Notes: a model not told the origin generated them from the sequence alone. A DNA stretch of 38,691 nucleotides from Longimicrobium sp. (GCA_036389795.1 DASVWD010000215.1:1-38691); one strand, 5' to 3'. Positions 16,037 to 24,842 are shown, counted from the first letter of the stretch. Program-made: numbers and translations.

Positions 16037-17779
16037 TCATGCACTCCGCGTCTCCACGTGAAGCAGCCGTTCAGGAATCGCCAACGCGCCGTCCATGTAG
16101 AGGCTCCGCAGCCGCACGCGCTGGATCTTCCCGCTGGAGGTGCGGGGGATGGAGCGCGGGAGCACCAGCACCACATCGCGCACGGGGAGCTGGAACTCCT
16201 GCAGCACGCAGAGGCGGATGCGCTCGGGAAGCGCCTGGTGTCCGCCGTCCTTGAGCGCCCGGGGTGGCTCGGCGACCACCACCAGCTGCTCGCCCCCGGC
16301 CGTGGCATCGTACACGCCGAAAGCGGCCACCCCGCCCAGGTCGTCGCGCAGCCGTGCTGCGAGCGCCGCCTCAATGTCGGAGGGGACGAAGGTGCGGCCG
16401 CCGTACTTGAGAATCTCCTTGATGCGGCCGATCACGTGCAGTTCCCCATCCAGCACCACGCCCACGTCGCCCGTGGGCACCCAGCCTTCGACCGCCACGG
16501 GGCGCATCTCGCCGTCCGCTCCGCAGAAGGCGGTGGTGGCGCTGATGCCGGCGATGTGGATCTGTCCCACGCGCCCCGCAGGGAGGTCTCGCCCGTCGTC
16601 GTCGCGGATTGAGATCCTCGTCCCTCGCACGGAGCGGCCGTTTCCCACCGTCGCCTGCGCGTCGACCGCGTCGCCCTCCCCGTTGCCCAGGACGCGCACC
16701 TCGCCGCGCGCCAGGGCGCTCCGGCTCAAGCGGCGGACCGGCACTTCAGTCCCCGGCGTGCGGAGGGTGACTGCGACGCAGTTCTCAGCCAGGCCGTAGG
16801 CGGGCTGGAGGACGCCCGGGCGCAGGCCGAGCGCAGCGAAACGCTCCTCAAAGTGGCGCGAGCTCTCGGCGTGAACCGTCTCGCTCCCGTTCAGCGCCAG
16901 CCGCAGCGACGACAGGTCGTGCTGGCGCAGCCGCTCCCACGCCGCAGGGCGCTGGCTGCGCGCCAGGCAGAGCGAGTAGCCGAACTGGGGCCCCATGGTG
17001 ATGGTGCCGCGGTAGCGCGCGACCGTCTCCAGCCAGCACAGCGGGTTGCGGACGAAGTCCGCGGGGCGCAGCAGCACCAGCATGCCCCCCGACCAGAGCG
17101 AGCCCAGGAGCGCGCCGACCAGTCCCATATCGTGGTAGAGCGGAAGCCAGCTCACCGTCACGTCGTGCGCGCCGCCGCCCAGCCGCTCGGTGACGGCAGC
17201 CAGATGCGCGTTCACGTTCCCGCGCGTGAGGCACACGCCCTTGGGCTGCGCCGTGCTCCCGGAAGAGAACTGGATGAGGAGGAGGTCGTCCGCGCGGCGC
17301 TCGGCGTCCACGAAGCCATCGACCGGCGACCCGGCGGCGAGCAGCGGCTCGACCGCGAGCACGCGCACGGGGATCTCCGCTGCCGAAAGCGCGGAGGCGA
17401 ACGCGGCGAGGCTGGGTTCGGCCACCAGGCACCAGCGGGCGCGTCCGGCGCGGAGGGCGGCGCGCACGGCATCGCTCTTCGCATCACCCGGAACAGGGGC
17501 GGCCACGTCCTGCACAGGGACGAGGGTCGCGCCCAGGCGCTGGACGGCGATCAGGGTGACCACCGTCTCCCACCGCGACGACATCGCCAGCGCCACGCGG
17601 GCGCCACGCTCCACGCCGCGCGCGCGCAGGGCGGCGGCCACCGTCGCGCTCCGAGCCCAGAGCGACGCGTAGGTATGGCGCTCCTCGGCGGCGCCGGGGG
17701 TGACGAGCGCCAGGTGATCGGGGTTGCGGGCATGTTCGCGGACCGCCTCCGGAACGCCGCGCTCCAGGTCGAACGTCAT
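16037..17779 (-). CDS. Fatty acyl-AMP ligase (FAAL-type adenylate-forming enzyme)
   Basis: The enzyme should activate a fatty acid as acyl-AMP and load it on the ACP encoded upstream. The start is the ATG at 17779, which overlaps the preceding stop as ATGA and follows GGAGGGGAAGG; a longer frame upstream is not needed. The 580 residues carry the P-loop LLLIQFSSGSTAQPKG (about 167-181), the FAAL-like WLPLYHDMGLVGALL (211-225), the adenine-binding YGLAEN, TGDVGVV, the hinge GRIKEILKYGGRTFVPSDIE and, near the end, SSGKIQR with the catalytic lysine. It is probably competent. With ACP and two dehydrogenases it matches the lipid-starter cassette of ramoplanin/enduracidin-type pathways. The exact chain length cannot be read. 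Confidence 0.9.
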   Translation of the reverse strand: MTFDLERGVPEAVREHARNPDHLALVTPGAAEERHTYASLWARSATVAAALRARGVERGARVALAMSSRWETVVTLIAVQRLGATLVPVQDVAAPVPGDAKSDAVRAALRAGRARWCLVAEPSLAAFASALSAAEIPVRVLAVEPLLAAGSPVDGFVDAERRADDLLLIQFSSGSTAQPKGVCLTRGNVNAHLAAVTERLGGGAHDVTVSWLPLYHDMGLVGALLGSLWSGGMLVLLRPADFVRNPLCWLETVARYRGTITMGPQFGYSLCLARSQRPAAWERLRQHDLSSLRLALNGSETVHAESSRHFEERFAALGLRPGVLQPAYGLAENCVAVTLRTPGTEVPVRRLSRSALARGEVRVLGNGEGDAVDAQATVGNGRSVRGTRISIRDDDGRDLPAGRVGQIHIAGISATTAFCGADGEMRPVAVEGWVPTGDVGVVLDGELHVIGRIKEILKYGGRTFVPSDIEAALAARLRDDLGGVAAFGVYDATAGGEQLVVVAEPPRALKDGGHQALPERIRLCVLQEFQLPVRDVVLVLPRSIPRTSSGKIQRVRLRSLYMDGALAIPERLLHVETRSA

Positions 17780-19008
17780 CCTTCCCCTCCCTCGAGGGCA
17801 GCCCGCCGCATCAGCGCCGCGAGCCGGCTCCCGTACAGCTCGCGCATGGTCTCCGAGGTCCCCGCGAACACGCTGAGGACGCGCACCTCGCGGATCACAC
17901 GCTCCAGCCCCGCGTCTTCCCACGCCGCCGCGGGACCGCGCAGGCGGACGCAGTCGTCCACCACGCGCTGCGCCAGCTCGCAGAGGGCGAACTTGGCCAT
18001 CGAGGCCGCGGCCGCGTCGGTGCGCCCGGCGCCCACCTCGCCCGCGGCGCGGTAGGCGAAGGCGCGCGCGCCCTGCAGCCAGGCGTGCATCCGTGCCAGC
18101 GGGGCCGCGGCCGCCGGGGCGGACGTCGCCGCCGTCTCCTCCAGCACCGAGCCGGCGAGCGCGAGCGAGCCGACGGCGATCAGCAGCCGCTCATGGCAGA
18201 GGACGTGGGCCATCTGCGGATAGCCGTGCCCGGCGCGGCCCACCGTGAGGCGCGCGGGGACGCGGCAGCGGTCGAGCCGCACGTGCCCGGTGGGCGACGC
18301 CTCCAGCCCCAGCTTGCAGTGCCAGGCCACCGTCTCGAATCCCGGTGCGTCGGTGGGGACCGCGATCAGCGACATGGTGAGCGGACCCGCGCCGGGCGAG
18401 GTGCGCGCCAGGACGAGGACCACGTCGGCGATGGGGGCGTTGGTGATGAACATCTTCTCGCCCGTGACCACCCACTCGGTACCCTCGCGGACGGCCGTGC
18501 ACGAGACGGTGTGGGGGAGCGCAGAGCCGCCGGCCGGCTCGGTCGCGCCCAGCGCGCCGATCGCCTCGCCCGCAGCCAGCGGCGCCAGCCACTCGCGCCG
18601 CACCTCAGCCGAGCCGAACAGGGCCAGGAGTGGGCAGAGGGTGTTGGACTGCACCATCAGGCTCACCGCCGCGCTCGTGGCACGGTGACGCATGAGCTCC
18701 TCGGCCAAGGCCACGGCGTAGGAATAGTCCAGCCCGGCGCCGCCCATCTCGGGCGGAACCGTCACCCCCAGGATTCCGGCGCCTCCGGCGGCGCGAAAGA
18801 GCTCGCGGGGGAGGCGCCCCTCGCGCTCCCACCCGTCCAGGTGCGGGAGGACGGCCTCGCGCACCAGTCGTCCGACCCGGACGCGGAAGGCGCGGTGACC
18901 CTCACTCCATGCGTACGGCGCGTCCGTGCCCGGGGCGCTCCGGAGCCCGGCCGGGTCGCGCGCGGCGTCCGCCGACTCGGCGGCTGGAAGGGAGAGGAGG
19001 TCGGTCAT
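17776..19008 (-). CDS. Acyl-CoA (acyl-ACP) dehydrogenase 2
   Basis: The 410-residue flavoprotein starts at the ATG at 19008, which overlaps the stop of dehydrogenase 1 (ATGA). The family pattern is complete: the N-terminal helical domain ends at the FAD-binding segment GALGATEPAGGSALPHTV, then WVVTGEKMFITNAPIADVVL (strong ACAD signature), KLGLEASPTGHVRLDRCRVP, and the C-terminal VFAGTSETMRELYGSRL. The usual catalytic Glu of the YEG motif is Ala here (FAGTSE). The alternative base position of long-chain/isovaleryl enzymes is kept (CHERLLIA), so activity by that Glu is likely. It presumably introduces a double bond into the acyl chain on the ACP. Confidence 0.92.
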   Translation of the reverse strand: MTDLLSLPAAESADAARDPAGLRSAPGTDAPYAWSEGHRAFRVRVGRLVREAVLPHLDGWEREGRLPRELFRAAGGAGILGVTVPPEMGGAGLDYSYAVALAEELMRHRATSAAVSLMVQSNTLCPLLALFGSAEVRREWLAPLAAGEAIGALGATEPAGGSALPHTVSCTAVREGTEWVVTGEKMFITNAPIADVVLVLARTSPGAGPLTMSLIAVPTDAPGFETVAWHCKLGLEASPTGHVRLDRCRVPARLTVGRAGHGYPQMAHVLCHERLLIAVGSLALAGSVLEETAATSAPAAAAPLARMHAWLQGARAFAYRAAGEVGAGRTDAAAASMAKFALCELAQRVVDDCVRLRGPAAAWEDAGLERVIREVRVLSVFAGTSETMRELYGSRLAALMRRAALEGGEG

Positions 19009-20135
19009 GCGGGCACGCCGAAGGCAGATTCGAAGTGGTGCGCCGGGGGCGCGGACACAGCGCGCAGGTCCTCGGCGGCGGCGCGCTCCAGGGCGCCTGG
19101 GTCGCCGGCGGCGAGCAGCCCCACGCTCAGCAGGTCGCGGTACAGGTGCGAGGCCGGGTGGTCGGCCATGAAGCCGCGGGCGCCCATCAGCTGCATGCAT
19201 CCCTCGGCGACCCGCAGCGCGGCGTCCACCGTGACCAGCATCAGCGCCGCCGCGCGCGGGGGAGCGAGGGCGTCGCGGAGGCACGCATCGGCTGCCTCAC
19301 CCGCAAAGGCGGCGGCGATCTCCAGGTCGGCCATCAGGTCCGCCAGGCGGTGGCGGACGGCCTGCTGATCGCCCAGCACCCGTCCGGGGCCGAAGGCGCG
19401 CGTCCCCGCGAAGGCCAGCGTGCGCCGCAGCACCTCCTCCGCCGCGGCGACGACCGCCGTCGCGAGCAGAAGCCGCTCCTCCGCAAGCGCCCCGGCGATC
19501 CCCGGCGCTCCAGCGGCGAAGACTCGCTGGGCGGGATCGACGAGACACCCGTCCAGCCGCACCTCCCCCAGGGCGGCGGCGTGCAGCCCCACCGCGCCAC
19601 GCGGCACGATGGAGACGCCGGGGTCCGCCAGCGAGACCACGGCCAGCGCCCCCGTCCCGGCGCCGGGGACCAGTTCCAGGGGAACGATGACCCAGTCCGC
19701 GCCGGGCGCGTTCAGCACTGCGCCCAGGACGCCGTCCAGCCGCAGCCCGCCCGATTCCCCCAGGCGCTGCGCCCGCACCCCGTCGCCTTCACGCGCCCAC
19801 GCGACGCAGCCGACCGCCTCCCCCGCGAGCATCGGCGTCAGGACACGCGCCTGCACGGCGGGCCCTGCATGGCGATCCAGCAGGAGGAGCGGCGCGCCGA
19901 CTGCATGCAGCAGCGTGGCCGCGGTCCCCAGGGAGCCGGCGCGGCCCAGCGCGTCCGCCAGTTCCAGCCGGCCGGCGGCGTCCTCCGCCGCCGGAAGGAG
20001 CCCTGCGCGCCCCAGCGCCCGCACCTCCGCAAACGGCGCGGCGCGCTCCCGCTCCCACGCCTCCACGCGGAGCGCCACGTGGTCGCGCACGAACGTGGCG
20101 GCGGCCGACCGGGCGGGGCAGGTGGGGATGATCAC
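19005..20135 (-). CDS. Acyl-CoA (acyl-ACP) dehydrogenase 1, divergent
   Basis: Start: GTG at 20135 overlapping the ACP stop as GTGA. The 376-residue protein is an acyl-CoA dehydrogenase relative. The C-terminal helical domain is clear (AEERLLLATAVVAAAEEVLR, ALRVAEGCMQLMGARGFM, ASHLYRDLLSVG). The middle beta-domain is degenerate compared with dehydrogenase 2: the WVVTGEKxFITN signature is replaced by LRLDGVLGAVLNAPGADWVI. The C-terminal GTxEI motif is absent (LLAAGDPGALER). An ERLLLA glutamate at the long-chain-type base position remains. It may be catalytic or a partner subunit of dehydrogenase 2. Pairs of such dehydrogenases desaturate the acyl chain in ramoplanin-like clusters. Confidence 0.85.
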   Translation of the reverse strand: MIIPTCPARSAAATFVRDHVALRVEAWERERAAPFAEVRALGRAGLLPAAEDAAGRLELADALGRAGSLGTAATLLHAVGAPLLLLDRHAGPAVQARVLTPMLAGEAVGCVAWAREGDGVRAQRLGESGGLRLDGVLGAVLNAPGADWVIVPLELVPGAGTGALAVVSLADPGVSIVPRGAVGLHAAALGEVRLDGCLVDPAQRVFAAGAPGIAGALAEERLLLATAVVAAAEEVLRRTLAFAGTRAFGPGRVLGDQQAVRHRLADLMADLEIAAAFAGEAADACLRDALAPPRAAALMLVTVDAALRVAEGCMQLMGARGFMADHPASHLYRDLLSVGLLAAGDPGALERAAAEDLRAVSAPPAHHFESAFGVPA

Positions 20136-20407
20136 GCGGCCGGGCTCCCCGTGGGCGCGGGCACCAGCGAGTCGCCGATGGCCGCGATCAGCGCGGCCAT
20201 GGTCATTTCGGGCGCCAGGCGGGTGGAGAGCGCCTCGGTATCCACCTCGCCGTGCAGCGCCTGCTCCACCGCCACCACCGACTGCGCCAGCGCCAGCGAG
20301 TCCAGTCCCACGGAAGAGACCGTGGCGCCGTCGTGCAGCACCTCCACCTCCACCCTCAGCTCGGCGGCGATGGCCTCGCGGATCGCTTCCCTGTGGTCGT
20401 CGCTCAT
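20132..20407 (-). CDS. Acyl carrier protein
   Basis: The 91-residue protein has the carrier-protein fold signature: an N-terminal helix (HREAIREAIAAELRVE), then SSVGLDSLALAQSVVAVEQ with Ser37 as the phosphopantetheine attachment site (GLDSLAL), and a short C-terminal helical part. The extra acidic C-terminal tail is short. The stop overlaps the GTG of dehydrogenase 1, beginning the coupled run ACP, dehydrogenase 1, dehydrogenase 2, FAAL. No phosphopantetheinyl transferase is in the window, so that activity must come from elsewhere. The carried acyl chain is the probable donor for the LPLAT-like transferase encoded upstream. Confidence 0.92.
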   Translation of the reverse strand: MSDDHREAIREAIAAELRVEVEVLHDGATVSSVGLDSLALAQSVVAVEQALHGEVDTEALSTRLAPEMTMAALIAAIGDSLVPAPTGSPAA

Positions 20408-20553
20408 CGTCTGCGCCTTCTGTCGGTCGTTGGAAGTGGATGCGGATCAGGTCGCGGTGCCGTGGCGTCGCCTGAGATCGACGTTTCTTCACCACGACCT
20501 TGACGGAACGGGCGTAGGTCCGGTGGGCGACGGATCACCCGCCGCTCGCTGGT

Positions 20554-22965
20554 TCAGTCATGGCGAAGTGCGACGGAGGGCTCCACGCGGGTGGCCGCAC
20601 GGGCGGGGATGAATGCGGCGGTCAGCGCCACGGCGAACATCACCACCGGGCCCGCGGCGAACACCACCAGGTCCGAGCCACCCACTCCGTACAGGAGCGA
20701 GCGCAGCAGCCGGGTGAGCACCCACGACGCGGGGAGCCCCAGCACCACCGCCATCCCGGCCAGCCGCGCCCCGCGCGCGACGAACAGCGCCGTCACCGCG
20801 CGCGGCGAGGCGCCCAGCGCCGCGCGGATGCCGATCTCCTGCGTGCGCTGCCGCACCGTGTACGAGAGGATGCCGTAGATCCCCAGCGAGGAGAGTCCCA
20901 ACGCGATGACCGCGAAGACACCGGCCAGCCAAGCGTACAGACGCGGGAGCCACATCGAGCGGCGCGCCACCTCGTGGAGCGTCCCGGCCTGATCCACCGG
21001 GAGCTCCGGATCGATGCGACGGAGCTCCCCGCGCACGCCCGGGATCACGTCGGCGGGATTCCCGGCACGGGTGCGAACCACCAGTCGCCCAAACGGAAGC
21101 GCCGCCTGCGCGAGCGGGACGTACACGGTGGGCCAGGGGGGGAGGGCCACCCGCGTGTCCTTCACGTCGCCCACCACCCCCACCACCTCGCGCCAGGGGC
21201 CGGCGGCGCGGCCCAGCCGCACCCGCTTCCCCACGGCGCTCTCCCCTGGCCACCAGAGCCGTGCCATCGTCTCGTTGACCACCACCACCGGCACCGCGTC
21301 GGCGCGCTCGCTCCCGTCGAAGGCACGACCGGCGCGCAGCGGGATGCGCATCACCCGGAAATAGCCGCGGCTCACCGGATTGGAGAGGGCGAACGGAGCC
21401 TCCTCGCCCGCGGCCGCGACGCGGCCCTCGACGGCGACCTCGCTCCCCCGGCCCCCACCGCCCAGCGGGAGGACGCCCACCGCAGCGGCACCCTCCACCC
21501 CGGGGAGCGCCGAGACGCGGGCGATCAGCTCGTCCCACAGCGCCTGCTGCTGCGCCGACGCCGGATAGCGCCGCAGCGAGAGCGCCAGGCGCGCGGTGGC
21601 CACCCCCTCCGCGCGGAAGCCGGGGTCCACGGCCCGCAGTGCCACCAGGCTCTTCGCCAGCATCCCGGCGCCCACCAGCAGCACCAGCACCAGCGCCGTC
21701 TCGACCACCACCAGCGTACCCTGCATCCGGCCGGCGTGCGCGTCGGTGGTGCCGCGCCCGCCGGCTTTCAGCACCTCCTGTAGCTCCACCCGCCGCAACT
21801 GCAGCGCGGGCGCCAAAGCGAAGAAGACGACGCCGGCCAGAGAGAGCCCCGCCGCGAAAACCAACACTCGCCAGTCGAGGGAGAAGTCCACCCAGAAGGG
21901 GAGCTGGATGGGAATGGCCGCCACAAGAAGGCTGCGTCCGGCGAGCCCCATGAGCACCCCGGCGGCACCGCCCAGTCCGGCCAGCACCGCCCCCTCGGCC
22001 ACGAGCTGCCGAACAATTCGCCCGCGGGAAGCTCCGAGCGCGCTGCGCACCGCCATCTCCTTGCGGCGTTCCACCGAGCGGGCCAGGAGGAGATTGGCCA
22101 CGTTGGCCCAGGCGATCGCCATTACCACCAGGGTAAGCCCCTGGAAGAGGAGCGCGGCGTGGCCGGTCTCGCCGCGTAGCGCCTCGTGCAGCGGCCTTAC
22201 CGCGACGGTAACCCCGTCGTTGCTCTCCGGGTGTGCCTCGGCCAGGCGCCAGTTGATGATGGCGATCTCGCCCGCCGCGCCCTCCAGCTCCGCCCCGGGC
22301 GCCAGCCGGCCGACTGCGGCCAGGGTGCGCTCGCCGCGGCGGCGGTGCGCGGAGTCGGCCCGGAGCGGCACCCAGAGCTCGGCATACTCGGGGAAGCGAA
22401 AGCCCACCGGCATCACGCCCACGATCGTGTGCTCGGTGCCGTCGATCCTCAGCGTCTTCCCCACCGCTGCGCGATCGCCCCCGTACCAGCGCGTCCACAG
22501 CGCGTGGCCCAGCACCACCACCGCCGGAGCGCTCGGCGCTCCCTCGCCGACGGCGAAGCCGCGGCCCAGGAGGGGGGTGACGCCGAGTACCCGGAAGAGA
22601 TCCTCGCTCACCACCGCCCCGGACGCACGCTCGGCCTCGCCGCCGCCGGAGAGGTCGAAGGCGGCGTCGCGGAAGGCGGCCATCGCGGAGAACGAGCGGC
22701 TCTGCGCCCGCCAGTCGGCGAAATCCGGGTACGAGGTCGACATCCAGTCCACCGTCCCCCGCTCCGGTGTCTGCTCGTCCAGGTACAGCAGCCGGTCCGG
22801 TTCCGGGAAGGGGAGCGGCTTCAGCACCAGCGGGTTCAGCACGCTGAAGATCGTGGTGTTCGCCCCCACGCCTAAGGCGATTGCGCCCACCGCCAGCAGC
22901 AGGAAGCCGCGGGTGCGGAAGAGCGCGCGGACCGCGAAACGCAGGTCGTGGGTCAGGAATTCCAT
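20554..22965 (-). CDS. ADOP/MacB-type ABC permease, 803 aa
   Basis: The protein begins MEFLTHDLRFAVRALFRTRG, the usual start of acidobacterial duplicated orphan permeases. It has two FtsX-like halves, each with an N-terminal membrane helix, a periplasmic MacB core and several C-terminal helices. Visible elements: GAIALGVGANTTIFSVLNPL (first helix), GVMPVGFRFPEYAELWVP (periplasmic core), ANLLLARSVERRKEMAVRSA (coupling helix) and TQEIGIRAALGASPRAVTAL (second coupling helix). No ABC ATPase gene is in the window, so it must borrow one, which is why such permeases are called orphan. In this cluster it probably exports the mature peptide or helps place it in the envelope. It starts 110 bp after the M50 gene ends. 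Confidence 0.93.
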   Translation of the reverse strand: MEFLTHDLRFAVRALFRTRGFLLLAVGAIALGVGANTTIFSVLNPLVLKPLPFPEPDRLLYLDEQTPERGTVDWMSTSYPDFADWRAQSRSFSAMAAFRDAAFDLSGGGEAERASGAVVSEDLFRVLGVTPLLGRGFAVGEGAPSAPAVVVLGHALWTRWYGGDRAAVGKTLRIDGTEHTIVGVMPVGFRFPEYAELWVPLRADSAHRRRGERTLAAVGRLAPGAELEGAAGEIAIINWRLAEAHPESNDGVTVAVRPLHEALRGETGHAALLFQGLTLVVMAIAWANVANLLLARSVERRKEMAVRSALGASRGRIVRQLVAEGAVLAGLGGAAGVLMGLAGRSLLVAAIPIQLPFWVDFSLDWRVLVFAAGLSLAGVVFFALAPALQLRRVELQEVLKAGGRGTTDAHAGRMQGTLVVVETALVLVLLVGAGMLAKSLVALRAVDPGFRAEGVATARLALSLRRYPASAQQQALWDELIARVSALPGVEGAAAVGVLPLGGGGRGSEVAVEGRVAAAGEEAPFALSNPVSRGYFRVMRIPLRAGRAFDGSERADAVPVVVVNETMARLWWPGESAVGKRVRLGRAAGPWREVVGVVGDVKDTRVALPPWPTVYVPLAQAALPFGRLVVRTRAGNPADVIPGVRGELRRIDPELPVDQAGTLHEVARRSMWLPRLYAWLAGVFAVIALGLSSLGIYGILSYTVRQRTQEIGIRAALGASPRAVTALFVARGARLAGMAVVLGLPASWVLTRLLRSLLYGVGGSDLVVFAAGPVVMFAVALTAAFIPARAATRVEPSVALRHD

Positions 22966-23075
22966 TGGCGGCTACTGCTACATGCGAGCGTGATGCGGGA
23001 ATCCCGGTAAATACTGGCCTCGTTCGTCCCCAATCCGAAGTGTCCCGCCGCCGGGACTCGCCCGGACCTCAGGAC

Positions 23076-24401
23076 CTATCCTGCCCGTTGTGAGGCCTGC
23101 GCCTGGCGCGGCCGCACCTCGCGCCAGACGGCGCGCGCGGCGCGGGCCAGACCGAGGAGCATGGATCCCAGGCGAACGACGAAGTGATAGGTGAACTTGA
23201 CGGTACCGATCAGCACCAGCGTTCGCCACGACACCGACAGTAGCGCTGAGCCCAGAGCCACCAAGTGGAAGGGTCCCAGCGCCGTCCACACCCCGCGCAG
23301 CGCCGCCGGATAGGTGACCGCCACCGCCATCAGCAGCCGCTGGAAGACGAAGTGGAAGGTGAAGACGAAAAAGGCGAGCCCCACCCCCGAGTACGCGAGC
23401 AGCACGGCGAGCGCCCCGCGCGAGAGGGGGAGCGGCTCCGGCCGCACCCGCCCGCGCCCGAAGAGGCGGAGGAAGACCCAGCGGGGGAGCCCCGCGGTGC
23501 GCGCGTGCAGGTTGGGAATGCCCAGCACGTCCGACATCAGCCAGTACCCGTCCATCTTGAAGAACGGGTTCAGCGAACTGGCGATGGCCAGGTCGGTGGC
23601 CAGGAACACGTACAGCGGCACCGCCGACCCCGTGGACGCGAAGACGCCCAGGAGCGCCGCGGCGAAGAGTGCCTGGAAGTAGATGCCCCCCACGTCGATC
23701 AGCGCGCGCTGCTTCCGGGGCAGCCGCCAGGCCTCGGAGAGGTCGGTGTAGAGGACGGTCATGTAGTAGTACATCCCCCACCCGATCTCCAGCCGGCGGC
23801 ACCCGAGCCACGCCGCCGCCGCCGCGTGCCCCAGCTCGTGCAGGAAGGTGCTGGCCACCATCAACCCCAGGATGGCCCCGAAGCGCGGCCCCCGCACCTG
23901 CTGGAACCCCAGCCCGTGCTCCGGCGCCAGCTTCAGCCAAAAGAGGAGGTGCGCGGCGGCGATCAGCACCAGGCCGGCGGCGAACGCCGGACGCGAGAAC
24001 GTCCACCCAACCAAACGGGCCAGCGGGGTGACCACCGACGGCGGGAGGAGCCGCATCCGGAGCGTCAGATACGACAGCCGATCTGCCTTCTTTGCGGGGA
24101 GCGGCGCCGCCTCCGCGCCCACCGGCGCCAGGATGCCGCGGGGGACCAGAAAGCCGTCCACCAGCTTGTGGACGTCCGCCGCAGAGAGGCCGCCGCGCGC
24201 CTCAGCGGCTCGCGCCACCTCGTCGGTCGCGCGCGTGCCATCGAACTCGCGCAGCAACGCCGCCAGCCGGGTGGGGACCACGAAGCGCGCCGCGGAGCCA
24301 TCCACGCGCGGCACCTCGCACAGCGTCTGCGGCTCCACGCCCGCGCCATCGAACGGGCAGGTCTGGATCGCGGTGTTGAAGCGGAGGAGAGTCGAGCTCA
24401 T
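23076..24401 (-). CDS. M50-family membrane metalloprotease with N-terminal PqqD-like domain
   Basis: The start is the ATG at 24401, preceded by GGAAGGA. In 441 residues, about 40-95 form a PqqD-like winged-helix region (VVPTRLAALLREFDGTRATD, ending in a short helix and LVPRGIL), the type that binds RiPP leader peptides. Residues 140-430 are a polytopic membrane domain with zinc motif HELGH (188-192) and downstream NPFFKMDGYW (278-287, Asp284 the third ligand). Both motifs are intact, so proteolysis inside or at the membrane is expected. It follows the precursor gene by 225 bp. Its likely job is to cut the leader or couple cleavage with export. YydH- and daptide-type clusters also contain membrane proteases, but this is not a proven homolog. 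Confidence 0.88.
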   Translation of the reverse strand: MSSTLLRFNTAIQTCPFDGAGVEPQTLCEVPRVDGSAARFVVPTRLAALLREFDGTRATDEVARAAEARGGLSAADVHKLVDGFLVPRGILAPVGAEAAPLPAKKADRLSYLTLRMRLLPPSVVTPLARLVGWTFSRPAFAAGLVLIAAAHLLFWLKLAPEHGLGFQQVRGPRFGAILGLMVASTFLHELGHAAAAAWLGCRRLEIGWGMYYYMTVLYTDLSEAWRLPRKQRALIDVGGIYFQALFAAALLGVFASTGSAVPLYVFLATDLAIASSLNPFFKMDGYWLMSDVLGIPNLHARTAGLPRWVFLRLFGRGRVRPEPLPLSRGALAVLLAYSGVGLAFFVFTFHFVFQRLLMAVAVTYPAALRGVWTALGPFHLVALGSALLSVSWRTLVLIGTVKFTYHFVVRLGSMLLGLARAARAVWREVRPRQAQASQRAG

Positions 24402-24626
24402 CGTCCTTCCCTGAATGTCCGGCATCCTTCCGTCGAGATGCCGTGGTGCCGGGTGAGCGGCTTCCACGGAAGAACCCTCACGCAGCGAGAGGAGAGCGCC
24501 TGCGGGGGCGCCCACCGGGCGGGTTCGCGGTCCGGGGCGGATGCGCGGCGTCCGGTCTCGGCGGTGCCACGCATCGGCCACGGAGTCGCACCGGGAGCGT
24601 AGCGTGTCGGCTCCCAGGCATCGGTC

Positions 24627-24842
24627 TTAGATCTGGGTCGCGCTGAGGCCGGCGCTGGGTTCGAGGCTGCCGCCGCCGCCGCCGCCGCTGGTGCAATAGG
24701 CGTTGGTCGTGGGGCCGGAGGGGCTGCAGGTGGTGTTGGTCCCGCCGGTGGTGCAGCCGCAGTTGTCGTCGCAGAGCTCGGCGAACTCGAGGCGGTCCTC
24801 GAGTTCCAGGATCGAGAACTCCGCAGTCAGCTTCTGGTCCAT
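24627..24842 (-). CDS. RiPP precursor peptide, 71 aa, five Cys and a Gly6 run
   Basis: A GGAGTGA ribosome site precedes the ATG. The leader part (1-22) is acidic and helical (FSILELEDRLEFAE, residues 9-22). The core begins near residue 23: LCDDNCGCTTGG with Cys24, Cys28 and Cys30, then Cys39 and Cys50, many Thr/Ser/Asn/Gly, followed by six Gly (53-58) and the tail SLEPSAGLSATQI. Small size, an acidic hydrophobic leader, a Cys/Gly/Ser/Thr-rich core and placement between maturase and protease genes make it the likely substrate. The Cys residues could take thioether bonds from the radical SAM enzyme; Ser/Thr could be dehydrated, but no dehydratase is seen. Lipidation at a nucleophile is proposed from the neighbours. 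No known precursor family was recognised. Confidence 0.85.
   Translation of the reverse strand: MDQKLTAEFSILELEDRLEFAELCDDNCGCTTGGTNTTCSPSGPTTNAYCTSGGGGGGSLEPSAGLSATQI

Noticed and set aside
16037-20407. Pyrrole-forming (proline ligase, PCP, dehydrogenase) interpretation of the cassette
   Set aside because: The ligase has FAAL-like motifs (WLPLYHDMGL) and there are two dehydrogenases, which fits fatty acyl activation better; not excluded.
18909-20612. Plus-strand open frame of 567 codons opposite the dehydrogenase and ACP genes
   Set aside because: Same antisense effect; the minus strand carries clear acyl-CoA dehydrogenase and ACP motifs with overlapping starts and stops.
24478-24696. Second possible precursor peptide beside the 71-aa one
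   Set aside because: The frame is Arg/Pro-rich with no leader-like or Cys-rich part and overlaps the real precursor.
20554-24842. Search for a lanthionine synthetase or YcaO gene in the cluster
   Set aside because: None is present in the frames read; the Ser/Thr-rich core alone does not justify calling a lanthipeptide or thiopeptide.
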